Below, in pieces: positions 1 to 7,114 of a stretch of 42,906 bases of DNA. The notes below the pieces were generated by a model, which made no database searches, was not told the origin of the DNA, and saw only the letters and a program-made list of their open reading frames with translations. Position 1 is the first letter of the stretch, and each line of letters begins with the position of its first letter. Source of the stretch: a virus. Location of the stretch: IMG/VR virus record IMGVR_UViG_3300020429_000723, positions 1 to 42,906 of that record. The stretch is one strand, 5' to 3'. Made by a program: the position numbers and the translations under genes.

Positions 1-600
1 TCACCCCTGCCCAAGTGGGCGGTCTGGGTGGGACGTTTTGTTCTTGATATATGCTTCTGCCAGCTGACGGAATGGCTGCTCACCCCAGTCGGCAAACGCG
101 ATGTTGAGCGCCACACAGATCCATCTGACATTGCCGGGCACGTAGCCAAGCGCCGAATCGATGCGATCGAGGCTGGGGCGGAACGGCGCGCGTGCCGAGT
201 TTCCGGAAAGGTACCCCTGGGACAGAAACCTGATCCCGGATGCCGCGCAGCAATAGCGTTGGGCGCGAAGTAGCTTGAGGCCGCTGTCTTCGGTGATCTC
301 GAACGCCATGGATCGCTTCTCGGCTCGGGCTGCTGCGCGCTTCAATATGCGCGCGGCGAGCTTTTCCAGGGCCAGCCTGTCCAGTTCTCCGCCGTCTGGT
401 CTATGGGACGCCGTGCGTGGGATGCGGTCTGCGGAGCCGTAGCGAATGCGCGCCCATTCGCGGACCCATTCCTGCGAGTGGGGGCGCTCCTGCATCCGGA
501 TCTTCCGTCCGCGTGTGTCGATCGTGTACCAGCGCTCATTTCCGTGCCGGTCAATATCGTGCCGCAGGCCTTTGAGTTTCCTGGGTGCTGGTTGCGTCAC
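1..600 (-). CDS. HNH-like protein with an integrase-type N-terminal module
   Basis: A 199-residue protein. The start is taken as the GTG at 600, whose GTGA overlaps the stop of the upstream gene. Its C-terminal half carries the pattern C-C-A-A-S-G, then PSLDRID, GYVPGNVRWIC and a WG-x-x-x-F ending, typical of a family of HNH-like proteins common in alphaproteobacterial phages. The usual histidine is not obvious, so nuclease activity is uncertain. Residues of about 12-45 (KGLRHDIDRHGNERWY onward) closely resemble the N-terminus of the integrase two genes upstream, which suggests a shared DNA-binding module. It is last in the leftward integrase operon and ends at the first base of the window. 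HNH assignment is by pattern; the function is inferred. Confidence 0.7.
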   Translation of the reverse strand: MTQPAPRKLKGLRHDIDRHGNERWYTIDTRGRKIRMQERPHSQEWVREWARIRYGSADRIPRTASHRPDGGELDRLALEKLAARILKRAAARAEKRSMAFEITEDSGLKLLRAQRYCCAASGIRFLSQGYLSGNSARAPFRPSLDRIDSALGYVPGNVRWICVALNIAFADWGEQPFRQLAEAYIKNKTSHPDRPLGQG

Positions 601-941
601 GCCTGCTCTCCGAATGTCTCCAGCATGGCTTTGCGTCCGCGCCATGTCAGCTTGATTCCCCAGATCAATTTGTCGTTCCATCGGGCATCGGGGGCGGCTG
701 ATTGCGTCGGGATGAACCATCCGTATTCAACCAGGCCTGCTTCACGGCACTCTGCCCAGCTGGACACAGGGGTCGGCTGGGGCGCGGCATCGGGTGAACC
801 GCGCCCGCCATAGACGATCATTTCGCGGCGCTGCAATTCATGGTCTGTGAGCGCGGGTGTGCCGCAATAGATCCAGTCGGACCGCGGGTCCACGCCTTTC
901 AGCTTCAGGAATTGCAGTCTTGGGTCCGGTCGCTTGGTCAT
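597..941 (-). CDS. Unknown protein between integrase and HNH-like gene
   Basis: A 114-residue protein starting at ATG 941, which overlaps the integrase stop as ATGA; its own stop overlaps the next GTG. No family is recognised. Near the start it has FLKLKGVDPRSDWIYCG, resembling the KG-R-x-D start of both flanking proteins, and it ends TFGEQA, almost the same as the integrase end TFGKQA. The DNA around the two gene junctions (about 938-965 and 597-624) is clearly related. This suggests the gene arose by tandem duplication around the integrase with its middle replaced. It is co-transcribed with the integrase. Confidence 0.6.
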   Translation of the reverse strand: MTKRPDPRLQFLKLKGVDPRSDWIYCGTPALTDHELQRREMIVYGGRGSPDAAPQPTPVSSWAECREAGLVEYGWFIPTQSAAPDARWNDKLIWGIKLTWRGRKAMLETFGEQA

Positions 942-1990
942 GCCTGTTTTCCGAATGTCTGCTGAAGGGCGCGCTTTGAAGCGGATTTCTTGGCGGCGTC
1001 TCGCGTGTAGCGGTCCACTTCGGCGCTGGTTTCGTGATCGGTGACGGACTGGATGTCTCCGATGGAGCAGCCCGCTTCCCGCATCCGGGCGGCAACCGCC
1101 TTGCGCAGTCCGTGTGCAGAGCAATGAGGCAGGCCTGCCGCATCACACCATTCGCGGAATTTGTTGCCCAGCCCGGCAACGGAGCGCGGGGTGCCCTGCG
1201 CGGTCTGCAGATAGGTCAGCCCGCCTGTGTCGGTCGCGGCCAGCGCTTCGGCCAGCGGTGCGCAGATCCAGACTTCCTGAGGTGCTTCACCGTGCCCGCG
1301 ATTCTTGTTGCGAGGCACGCGCATGAATCCTTCTTTCGTGCGGTGCTGTGGACCCAGGCGGGGGATGTCCTGCCGGCGCAGGCCCAAATAGAGCGTCAGC
1401 GCATAGGCGGTGCGGGCGGGCGTGCCCAGCGGCCAGCGCGCCTCATAGGCGAGGCATTCTTCCACCGTCCAGGTGTGATGCCCGCCCCTGCGCATCTTCA
1501 GTTTCTTCACGTCGCGGGTCGGGTTGTGATCGCAGAGTTCGTTTTCCATGCCCCATTTGAACATGGCGGACATGATCTTGATCCGGTTGTTCGCGGCGGC
1601 AGGCGTGGCGGCGCGCTGGTCCCGGCCTGCGCGGATGTCGGCGGCGGTGATGCCGGAGACGCGGCGGTCTCCGGATGTCTTCACCATATCGTCCAGGATG
1701 GCGCCGCGCGTCTTTTTCGTGGTGGGGCTGAGGCGGTCCCAATCCGGGCTCTTGCGCCATTCGCGGATAAGGTGGGCGAGTGTGCCTTCTGCGGGCGACA
1801 TGCTGGGGATATGGTCACCGCGGCGGGCGGCTTCCCATGCCGACACCCACGCATCGCTGCCGGGCTCGCCCTGCAGCCGCACTTTCCGCCCCTGCGGATC
1901 GATGGCGTACCATCGCACGTTTCCGTGGCGGTCGGTGTCGCATCGCGTCCCCTTGAACCGCCTTCTGTATTCCGCCACGCTTACCCTCAT
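938..1990 (-). CDS. int: Tyrosine-family phage integrase
   Basis: A 350-residue site-specific recombinase that would integrate and excise the prophage. The catalytic set is visible: R205 in LGLRRQDIP, HGLR with H293 and R296, H319 in TDHET and the nucleophile Y328 in VDRYTR. A lysine-rich turn near residues 226-231 is the likely beta-hairpin lysine. Residues 14-56 form an N-terminal module (DRHGNVRWYAID, then a GEPGS turn) of the kind that precedes the core-binding domain in many alphaproteobacterial integrases. The start ATG overlaps the stop of the upstream AlpA-like gene (TGATG), so the two are translationally coupled. The orientation puts attL to the left of the window, but no att core can be named from one end alone. 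Confidence 0.95.
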   Translation of the reverse strand: MRVSVAEYRRRFKGTRCDTDRHGNVRWYAIDPQGRKVRLQGEPGSDAWVSAWEAARRGDHIPSMSPAEGTLAHLIREWRKSPDWDRLSPTTKKTRGAILDDMVKTSGDRRVSGITAADIRAGRDQRAATPAAANNRIKIMSAMFKWGMENELCDHNPTRDVKKLKMRRGGHHTWTVEECLAYEARWPLGTPARTAYALTLYLGLRRQDIPRLGPQHRTKEGFMRVPRNKNRGHGEAPQEVWICAPLAEALAATDTGGLTYLQTAQGTPRSVAGLGNKFREWCDAAGLPHCSAHGLRKAVAARMREAGCSIGDIQSVTDHETSAEVDRYTRDAAKKSASKRALQQTFGKQA

Positions 1991-2220
1991 CAGATGGCCC
2001 GGATCTGGCGGCGCATACTGACGGGCTCACCCCGCCGTGGCAAGTTATCCACAAAGGCGTCAAGGTCGCGGATGTCCCATAGGACCAGCCCGTCCACGTC
2101 ACGCGGCTGCGGAATCCGGCCCTCCCTGACCAGTTCCTGGAACTTGGTCGGACCCATGCCGAGATAGGCGGCGGCATCGGGGGCCTTCATCAGGCGCGGC
2201 GGGAGGGCTGGGCGGGTCAT
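1990..2220 (-). CDS. AlpA/excisionase-like HTH protein
   Basis: A 76-residue protein with a MerR-like winged helix-turn-helix of the AlpA/Xis type: MKAPDAAAYLGMGPTKFQEL (residues 11-30) is the helix-turn-helix, followed by VREGRIPQP and VLWDIRDLDAFVDNL. Such proteins act as excisionases or activate integrase transcription. It lies directly upstream of int and is coupled to it (TGATG), which fits recombination directionality control. The arginine-rich end (MRRQIRAI) may contact DNA. The choice between excisionase and transcription factor cannot be made from sequence. Confidence 0.85.
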   Translation of the reverse strand: MTRPALPPRLMKAPDAAAYLGMGPTKFQELVREGRIPQPRDVDGLVLWDIRDLDAFVDNLPRRGEPVSMRRQIRAI

Positions 2221-2247
2221 GGCAATTGCGAGGCTGCAGGGGGTGGC

Positions 2248-2307
2248 GGGGCCGCACGTATCCGCCGGTGGCTACTGGACGGATGGGTCGGGTAGGTGTG
2301 CGGCCCC
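2248..2307. other. Dumbbell-like nested inverted repeat, possible structured RNA
   Basis: Non-coding gap upstream of the AlpA-like gene. The outer arms GGGGCCGCAC (2248-2257) and GTGCGGCCCC (2298-2307) are perfectly complementary over 10 bp. Inside, ATCCG plus CCGGT (2260-2269) pairs with ACTGG and CGGAT (2274-2284) around a GGCT loop, with one bulged A at 2279 and one G-T pair. No T-run follows on either strand, so a simple intrinsic terminator is unlikely. It could be a processed leader, an attenuator between the ParB-like genes and xis-int, or a protein-binding cruciform. Confidence 0.5.
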
Positions 2308-2338
2308 GTGCCGGGGGCGGGATTGCTCCGGCTTGTCT

Positions 2339-2560
2339 TCATGGTTCGTTTTGCTCGTGGATGGGCATATCCGGGGGGCTCGCGCTCAAAACCCCATAGG
2401 TGATGAATACGGCGCCTATGATCATCATGATCAGTCCCGTGATAACCTGAAGGATGCGCGCCACCCGATCGGGCTGCGCCCCTGTGCCGGGCCGCAGCAT
2501 GCCGAGCCATCCGGTGCCGAACAGGGCGAGGCCGATCAAGGTGATAAGCAGTTCAGCCAC
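2339..2560 (-). CDS. Small two-helix membrane protein
   Basis: A 73-residue protein with two predicted membrane helices: residues 3-22 (LLITLIGLALFGTGWLG) and about 37-59 (ILQVITGLIMMIIGAVFITYG). A short polar linker joins them and the tail is acidic. It overlaps the end of the upstream gene by 8 bp and belongs to the leftward operon. No family is recognised. Because it is transcribed with the integrase and regulators rather than the lysis genes, a role during lysogeny such as superinfection exclusion is possible but unsupported. Confidence 0.6.
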   Translation of the reverse strand: MAELLITLIGLALFGTGWLGMLRPGTGAQPDRVARILQVITGLIMMIIGAVFITYGVLSASPPDMPIHEQNEP

Positions 2561-2927
2561 GCGCAGGGCCCTCCGTCAGGGCTGCGCCGCTAAGGCGCTG
2601 GACCGCATAGATGCAGGAATCCCGGTTCAGGACGGCCTGCGCATCGAAGCTGCCATCGGCATGCATCATGCCAAGCGTTCGCCCGAAAAACTCCTCCAGC
2701 AGGGGGATTAGGGCGGCGGGTACACGGATGTATTCCGCGACGGTCGCATTGGTCGGCAAGCCGTTTGCCTCCATCCGCATCATCGCTGCCTGCCGTAGCA
2801 GCCCAGCGGACCGCTCCAGCGCATCCGCAGCAAGCCCAATGGCGTTGCCGCTCATGTAGTCGTTTGCCATTTCATAGGCTGTTTGTGCGGCTTCCAGCTT
2901 CGCCTTGAACTTGTGCGATGCGCTCAT
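2553..2927 (-). CDS. Unknown helical protein
   Basis: A 124-residue protein starting at ATG 2927, coupled to the ParB-like gene by an ATGA overlap. It starts MSASHKFKAKLEAAQTAYEM and is mostly helical, with no transmembrane segment, nucleotide-binding motif or zinc ligands. No family is recognised. An upstream extension of the frame lies inside the ParB-like gene and is not needed. Tight packing between the ParB-like gene and a membrane protein indicates one transcription unit. Confidence 0.65.
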   Translation of the reverse strand: MSASHKFKAKLEAAQTAYEMANDYMSGNAIGLAADALERSAGLLRQAAMMRMEANGLPTNATVAEYIRVPAALIPLLEEFFGRTLGMMHADGSFDAQAVLNRDSCIYAVQRLSGAALTEGPARG

Positions 2928-4882
2928 GCGGCGTCCCCTTTCAGCTGGGCGTCTACCAGTGCGGCCATGTCTTCCTCTTTGAGGAAGCGGGCTTCCGGCG
3001 GGGTCCATGCCGTGTTGCGGTTCGCGGCGAGCCATGCGGCGAGGTCTGCCCGGTTCTTCGGTTTCTTGTTGTCTTCGGACACGCGCAAATTCGCTCCGCA
3101 GGGGCCGGTGATGGCTTCCAGCTGGGCGGTGGTGTAGCGGCTGAACCAGTCTTCATCCGCGATGGCGTCCATGTCCTGCAGGGCCGTGTCGAAGGCGTCA
3201 TCTTCGCTGCGGTTTGACTTGGCCCAATAGGCGATGGCGCGGGCTTCTGCCGTGCTGCCTGGGCCTGCCGCGTGGCGGTTGACCAGGTCCATGGTCTGGC
3301 TCGCAATCACTGTGGCGAAGCGGGCGGCAAGGTCTGCGGGCTCCAGCTCCATCAGGCCGGACACGGCCTTTTCCCGGTCGGCAATTTCATTGCCTTCGAA
3401 GCCGTCGACATCTGCGAACAGGTCGGAGGCAAGGCCGGGCAGGCCGCGCTCTACATCCTTCTGATCTGCAATCAGGTGCTGGCGGTGAAGGTTGAGCAGG
3501 GATTCGCTGTAGTCCCCATTCCGGCCGTGATCGCGCAGCGTGTTGACGATGACCAGCGCCATGGCCGCTTCCGGACTGGCGGAAATCAGCTTGCGGACGG
3601 TTTGCGTGCGGGCAACAGAACCGGCAATCCAGTTCTTCCGCGCATAAGGCTGAACCTCTGGGGCGTCCGATGCCTTCGCGGCGGACTTGGCCTTTTTAAC
3701 AGCATCGGCAGGCGCGCCTTCCGGAGCGACAAGCGCCAGAGCGACTTCGCCGGTATAGGTGGCAATCGCATATTCGATGTAACTGCCGTCCGGGACGCCT
3801 TGCGCCTGCGCCGCAGTGGGGCGGTCGCTGATCAGGCGGGGGCCGCGCTGGATACGCTCATACCAGCCTGCGGCTTTTTGCGGCGGCGTCTTCAGGCCCA
3901 GCGTCTCCGTCAGCTTCCTGGCGTGATCTTCGAGCCGTTCGCCCTGCAGCTTCAGGAAGGCGGCTTCATCATCGATCAAGGGGGCGTCGGTCTCCGGATC
4001 ATAGGAAACCTCGCCGCCTGCGGCCCGGTATTCCTCCACATCGAACAGGGCGTGTTCCATGCTGAGCGAACTGTCCCGCAGCCATTCGGCCAGCTCTGCC
4101 GGGTTCCGGATCGGGTCATACTCCATCGCTGAGAGGATCGCGGCCTGCGTCTTTGCGGGTTGGCGGGCAATGGCAATGGCCAGTTTCCGCGTGCCGATCC
4201 GGCCATCGCTCCACGCGGCCTTGACTTCCGGTGTCAGGCTTCGCGCGACCTGCAGGTAAAGCTGGACATTGCGGCGGGTCTCGCCGGTGCGCTCCGAAAT
4301 CAACAGGGTGGCGCTGCCGGCATCACCGGTCTCAGCTTCGCGCAGCGCGGCGAGCCTCGCATAGGCTTCGGCCTGTTCAAGCGGGTGAACCTCTTCCCGC
4401 TTTTCGTTTTCCATGATGGCCAGTTCCAGATGCTCGGCATCGTCAACCTCCATCACGCGCACCTGCACCGGCGCGTCCTTTGGCCAGCGTCCATCTGCCG
4501 CCAGCTTTGACATCGCCCGGAAGCGGCGTTCTCCGAAGATTACATGATAGCGCGGCGCCTTTTCGGACGCCTTCCGGACGCTGATGTTCTGAAGCTGTCC
4601 CTTGGCGGCGATTGACTCCGCCAGCTCGGCAATGCCTTCCTCACTGAAGGATTTGCGTGGGTTGAGCGGGGAGGGGGCAATGTCGCTGAGGGGCAGCATG
4701 GTGATCAGGTTTTGCTCGCGGCTGTTGCCAGCTGACGCTGGCGCCGCTGTGCCTGCGCCTTGCTTGTGATTGTCCTGCGCCTTCGCCTTGGCGGCGGGAC
4801 GCTTCGTGGCCGGTTTCTTCGGCGCGGCGGACTTTGCAGCGGGTTTGGCTGCGGCGGGTTTCTTTTGTGCTGCAGTGGCCAT
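2924..4882 (-). CDS. ParB-like nuclease/partition-domain protein
   Basis: A 652-residue protein. Residues 1-36 are an Ala/Lys/Pro-rich basic tail. Residues 39-58 are the in-frame palindromic element. Residues 62-175 form a ParB/RepB/Spo0J N-terminal domain, with NPRK (74-77), the GERRFRA nucleotide-binding motif (117-123) and ENEKREEVHPLEQA (158-171), followed by a helix-turn-helix region (SERTGETRRNVQLYL, then a second helix). The long C-terminal part is unassigned. Known relatives bind palindromic DNA and CTP in partition, or act as regulators and nucleases. No ParA is visible, so classical partition is doubtful. The start overlaps the upstream XRE stop as TAATG. Its targets may be the 15-bp palindromes annotated here (inference). 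Confidence 0.85.
   Translation of the reverse strand: MATAAQKKPAAAKPAAKSAAPKKPATKRPAAKAKAQDNHKQGAGTAAPASAGNSREQNLITMLPLSDIAPSPLNPRKSFSEEGIAELAESIAAKGQLQNISVRKASEKAPRYHVIFGERRFRAMSKLAADGRWPKDAPVQVRVMEVDDAEHLELAIMENEKREEVHPLEQAEAYARLAALREAETGDAGSATLLISERTGETRRNVQLYLQVARSLTPEVKAAWSDGRIGTRKLAIAIARQPAKTQAAILSAMEYDPIRNPAELAEWLRDSSLSMEHALFDVEEYRAAGGEVSYDPETDAPLIDDEAAFLKLQGERLEDHARKLTETLGLKTPPQKAAGWYERIQRGPRLISDRPTAAQAQGVPDGSYIEYAIATYTGEVALALVAPEGAPADAVKKAKSAAKASDAPEVQPYARKNWIAGSVARTQTVRKLISASPEAAMALVIVNTLRDHGRNGDYSESLLNLHRQHLIADQKDVERGLPGLASDLFADVDGFEGNEIADREKAVSGLMELEPADLAARFATVIASQTMDLVNRHAAGPGSTAEARAIAYWAKSNRSEDDAFDTALQDMDAIADEDWFSRYTTAQLEAITGPCGANLRVSEDNKKPKNRADLAAWLAANRNTAWTPPEARFLKEEDMAALVDAQLKGDAA
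4712..4767 (-). repeat. In-frame palindromic element, copy A (in ParB-like gene)
   Basis: Encodes KQGAGTAAPASAGNSREQ in the ParB-like protein. On the plus strand arm GCGGC (4718-4722) pairs with GCCGC (4743-4747), and GCCAGC (4727-4732) pairs with GCTGGC (4737-4742) around a TGAC loop, with a 4-base bulge TGTT (4723-4726). Over 53 bp (4713-4765) it differs from copy B at one base, which lies in the loop. Confidence 0.85.
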
Positions 4883-5436
4883 TATGCGTGCGCCTCCGTG
4901 CCTGCCGGAATGGCTTTTGCGGGGATCGGTGGATCTTGAAGGTTTCTTGGCAGGTTGCAGTCTTCCGGCTGGCTGGCGCGCCGCCGCGGACCGGTGAGGC
5001 GGGTGCCGACTTTGACCAGATCTTCCATCTGGCGGAAAAGATCGCCTGCGATCAGGAAGCGGGAATCCGCGATGTCTTCCTGTGTCGCGGCATCGTCGAA
5101 GAAGTCCAGGACGGACACGCGCAAGGCATCGGCTGCCTGCTTCAGCATGCCGGCACTGATCCGGTTTGACCCGGTTTCATATTTCTGGAGCTGCTGATGG
5201 CTGATGCCGAGGGTTTCGCCCAGCTCGGCCAGCGTAAGGTTCCGGTCCAGCCGGAAGCGGCGCAGGTTTTCCCCTACCTGCAGGTCAATCGCGTTTGGGG
5301 CGCGGGAGGTCTTTGAATTGCTCGGGGCGTTTTTGATCTGCTCGCGGCTGTTGCCAGCTGCCGCTGGCGCCGCTGTGCCTGCGCCTTGCTTGGGGTGCCC
5401 CTGTGCCTGCGCTGCGCTTGTGGTCTGCTTTGCCAT
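4882..5436 (-). CDS. XRE-family HTH regulator carrying the palindromic element
   Basis: A 184-residue protein. ATG 5436 is preferred over ATG 5445 because the Shine-Dalgarno AGGAAGGG is about 9 bases upstream of 5436 but abuts 5445. Residues 14-33 are the in-frame palindromic element. Residues 52-112 form a Cro/CI-type HTH: LRRFRLDRNLTLAELGETLG, ISHQQLQKYETGSNRIS, LKQAADALRVSVLDFF. This layout (late turn IS, C-terminal DFF) is the usual SinR/HipB-like alphaproteobacterial form. It heads the leftward operon to the ParB-like gene and integrase and likely controls it by binding the upstream repeats. It has no self-cleavage domain. Confidence 0.88.
   Translation of the reverse strand: MAKQTTSAAQAQGHPKQGAGTAAPAAAGNSREQIKNAPSNSKTSRAPNAIDLQVGENLRRFRLDRNLTLAELGETLGISHQQLQKYETGSNRISAGMLKQAADALRVSVLDFFDDAATQEDIADSRFLIAGDLFRQMEDLVKVGTRLTGPRRRASQPEDCNLPRNLQDPPIPAKAIPAGTEAHA
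5338..5394 (-). repeat. In-frame palindromic element, copy B (in XRE gene)
   Basis: Encodes KQGAGTAAPAAAGNSREQ near the N-terminus of the XRE regulator. On the plus strand GCGGC (5344-5348) pairs with GCCGC (5369-5373), and GCCAGC (5353-5358) pairs with GCTGGC (5363-5368), with loop TGCC and bulge TGTT. It is nearly identical to copy A in the neighbouring gene. Confidence 0.85.
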
Positions 5437-5524
5437 TGTTCTCATCCCTTCCTGAATGCCCCTCCCACCTGTCTGAAGACGCGTGAGGCCGCTTCCGGGA
5501 AGGGGGTCTGAGTGGCGGCCTCAC

Positions 5525-5539
5525 GCGAACCGGGTTCGC
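5525..5539. repeat. 15-bp palindrome GCGAACCGGGTTCGC, site 1
   Basis: A perfect palindrome apart from its central base, in the 5' leader of the leftward XRE/ParB-like operon. CGG follows directly, matching the flank of sites 2 and 3 when oriented the same way. It is a candidate operator or ParB-type binding site. Confidence 0.75.
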
Positions 5540-5559
5540 CGGTCGGTGGGAAAAGTGCA

Positions 5560-5650
5560 TGAAATGTAGTTTTGTGGCAAGACAAAAAATACACCAAATG
5601 TACTATCGTACTAATTGAACGCGCTAAAGCTGCACCAAATGATTCGTTTC
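5560..5650. promoter_or_regulatory. Control region of the leftward XRE/ParB-like operon
   Basis: An AT-rich island in otherwise GC-rich DNA, between the divergently spaced operon start (5436) and the exonuclease gene. It holds CCAAATGTAC (5594-5603) and CCAAATGATT (5635-5644), repeats of a motif also seen in the CI/Cro gap at 7071-7099. GTAC-GATA-GTAC lies at 5600-5611. No textbook -35/-10 pair stands out. The leftward promoter must lie here because no other gap precedes the operon. Confidence 0.5.
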
Positions 5651-5741
5651 CGCGTGCGGAAGGCCAGGCAATGTCCGGCTAAGCCAGCACCGCGGATGCA
5701 GGAATGTCGGGTTGGTTTTTCGGGGAAGACTTATGAGGCCA

Positions 5742-6596
5742 CTATTCGGCGGTGCAGATGTGCATGAAGTCGGCTTCACCGAGGATGCGGAGCGGCAGGC
5801 CCGCCTTTATCAGGTCTTCCGCCTTGCGGTGCTTGCTGCTCTTCTTGTGGCCTGCGAGCCTGTCAATATCCTGATCACCCACAATCAGAAGGGTTGTTTT
5901 CTTGGTGACGTTCGGTTCCACAGCGGCGCCGGCGGCATGCGCCATATCGGCCGCGTCACGGCGAGCAACCTGTAGCGCGCCTGTAAACACGACACGTTCA
6001 CCAACTAGAGGGCCATCCCCATCGCCTTCGCGCCGAAGATTGGCGCCTGCGCCTGGCGGGTTCTTGCGGGTGGAAAGTGTAAGCCACTCTTCCGGACTGT
6101 GCCCGGAATCCTCGATAGCGCGGAGCAGGACTATCCCGGCTGTCCGGGCATCCTCTACGGCGTCGTGATGGCGGAAATCAATGTCAAAGTGGTTCGCCAG
6201 ACTGGCAAGGCCGAAACCGGTCTTCGAGAATTGCGGCCAAGCCCTGCGTGCAACGCGTGCCGTGTCCAGCCACCTGCAGGACAGGAGCGGGAGGCCGGAC
6301 AGAGTGCAGGATTGCGATATGGCGGTCCGGTCAAAATGGGTGTGGCAGGCGACGATCTGGTCCTGAGTTTGCGAGGTAAGCCACCCATGAAGCGCGGCAA
6401 AAGAAGGTGCGCCAAGGACGCGATCTTCGTCAATGCCATGAATGGCCATATTGTAAGGGTCAAAATAATCCTGCGGATCCACGTAGCGGGATTCCGCACT
6501 GGTCTCACGGCCATTCTCGAAAGTGACCATCCCGATCTGGCAGATGCTGGACATGCGCGGATTGGCGATTTCGACGTCGATCGAAACGAATTTCAA
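5742..6596 (-). CDS. DEDDh 3'-5' exonuclease with C-terminal BRCT domain
   Basis: A 284-residue protein. The start is TTG 6596, because the first exonuclease motif begins at residue 3 (FVSIDVE) and AAGGGGG lies 7-8 bases upstream. DnaQ-type catalytic residues are D7 and E9 (motif I), D89 in HTHFDRTA (motif II), and H144 with D149 in HHDAVEDARTAG (motif III). About 195-284 is a BRCT domain (GERVVFTGAL, AHAAGAAVEPNVTKKTTLLIVGD). The arrangement matches bacterial epsilon-like exonucleases fused to BRCT. It could edit or degrade DNA ends. It sits alone between two regulators, facing left, which looks like a lysogeny-expressed accessory gene, though that is inference. Confidence 0.92.
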   Translation of the reverse strand: MKFVSIDVEIANPRMSSICQIGMVTFENGRETSAESRYVDPQDYFDPYNMAIHGIDEDRVLGAPSFAALHGWLTSQTQDQIVACHTHFDRTAISQSCTLSGLPLLSCRWLDTARVARRAWPQFSKTGFGLASLANHFDIDFRHHDAVEDARTAGIVLLRAIEDSGHSPEEWLTLSTRKNPPGAGANLRREGDGDGPLVGERVVFTGALQVARRDAADMAHAAGAAVEPNVTKKTTLLIVGDQDIDRLAGHKKSSKHRKAEDLIKAGLPLRILGEADFMHICTAE

Positions 6597-6629
6597 GATT
6601 GCCCCCTTAACGCCCGGATACGTTACAGA

Positions 6630-6980
6630 TTATTCTGCCGCCACGTCCGGCGGGCTTTCCTGAAGGACTTCCATCTGGCCAAGGAAGAGCTTGCGGTGGA
6701 CGGGGTTGGCCCTGATGAAGGCAATGAGGTCGCGTTCCTCATCCGTCAGACCATCGCCGCCATCAATAAACTCGGATGGCGGCACCTTCAGGATCTCTGA
6801 CAGCCTCAGGAGTTGCTTGACGCTGACATCCACCAGGCCGCGCTCCCACCGCCCGATGCTGGGAGGTGAGATGCCCATCGCTTCGGCCAGTTCTTCCTGG
6901 GTCAGGCCCGCGCGCAAGCGCGCCTCGCGAATTCGGAGGCGGTCGTGTGCATCATCCTTTGAGTAGGGTCCGCGAGCCAT
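6630..6980 (-). CDS. CI-like XRE repressor
   Basis: A 116-residue protein from ATG 6980 (MARGPYSKDD). ATG 6995 is also possible; neither has a clear Shine-Dalgarno, so leaderless translation is plausible. HTH at residues 15-70: LRIREARLRAGLTQEELAEAMG, then ISPPSIGRWERGLVDVS and LLRLSEILKVPPSEF. There is no LexA/CI peptidase domain, so induction by RecA-stimulated self-cleavage is unlikely. It is divergent from the Cro-like gene at 7115, the classic lysis-lysogeny switch layout. Confidence 0.88.
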   Translation of the reverse strand: MARGPYSKDDAHDRLRIREARLRAGLTQEELAEAMGISPPSIGRWERGLVDVSVKQLLRLSEILKVPPSEFIDGGDGLTDEERDLIAFIRANPVHRKLFLGQMEVLQESPPDVAAE

Positions 6981-6995
6981 AACGCATTTTGCCAT

Positions 6996-7114
6996 TCTGG
7001 CCGGACCGGCGACAGAAAGCTGAATGCACGTTTCGCGCATGATGTATTGCGGGAACTGGCGAATCACCGGTACCAAATAAACATCTAATGTACTTTTGGG
7101 AACGGTATTCGCCT
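6996..7114. promoter_or_regulatory. CI/Cro divergent control region
   Basis: A 119-bp gap between divergent regulators. It holds CCAAATAAAC (7073-7082) and, on the other strand, CCAAAAGTAC (7099-7090), both close to CCAAATGTAC at 5594. TTGCGG (7047-7052) with an 18-base spacer to TACCAA (7071-7076) could be a weak rightward promoter overlapping the first operator copy. The operator reading is based on repeat and position. Confidence 0.5.

Noticed and set aside
1034-2167. Long rightward frame opposite the integrase and AlpA-like genes
   Set aside because: Antisense to clear catalytic motifs, Arg/Gly/His-rich, with no family pattern. Long open antisense frames are expected in GC-rich coding DNA.
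5525-5539. LexA (SOS) box reading of the palindrome
   Set aside because: The spacing between CGAAC and GTTCG is 3 bases, not the 4 of the Gram-positive box, and it does not match the alphaproteobacterial GTTC-N7-GTTC form.
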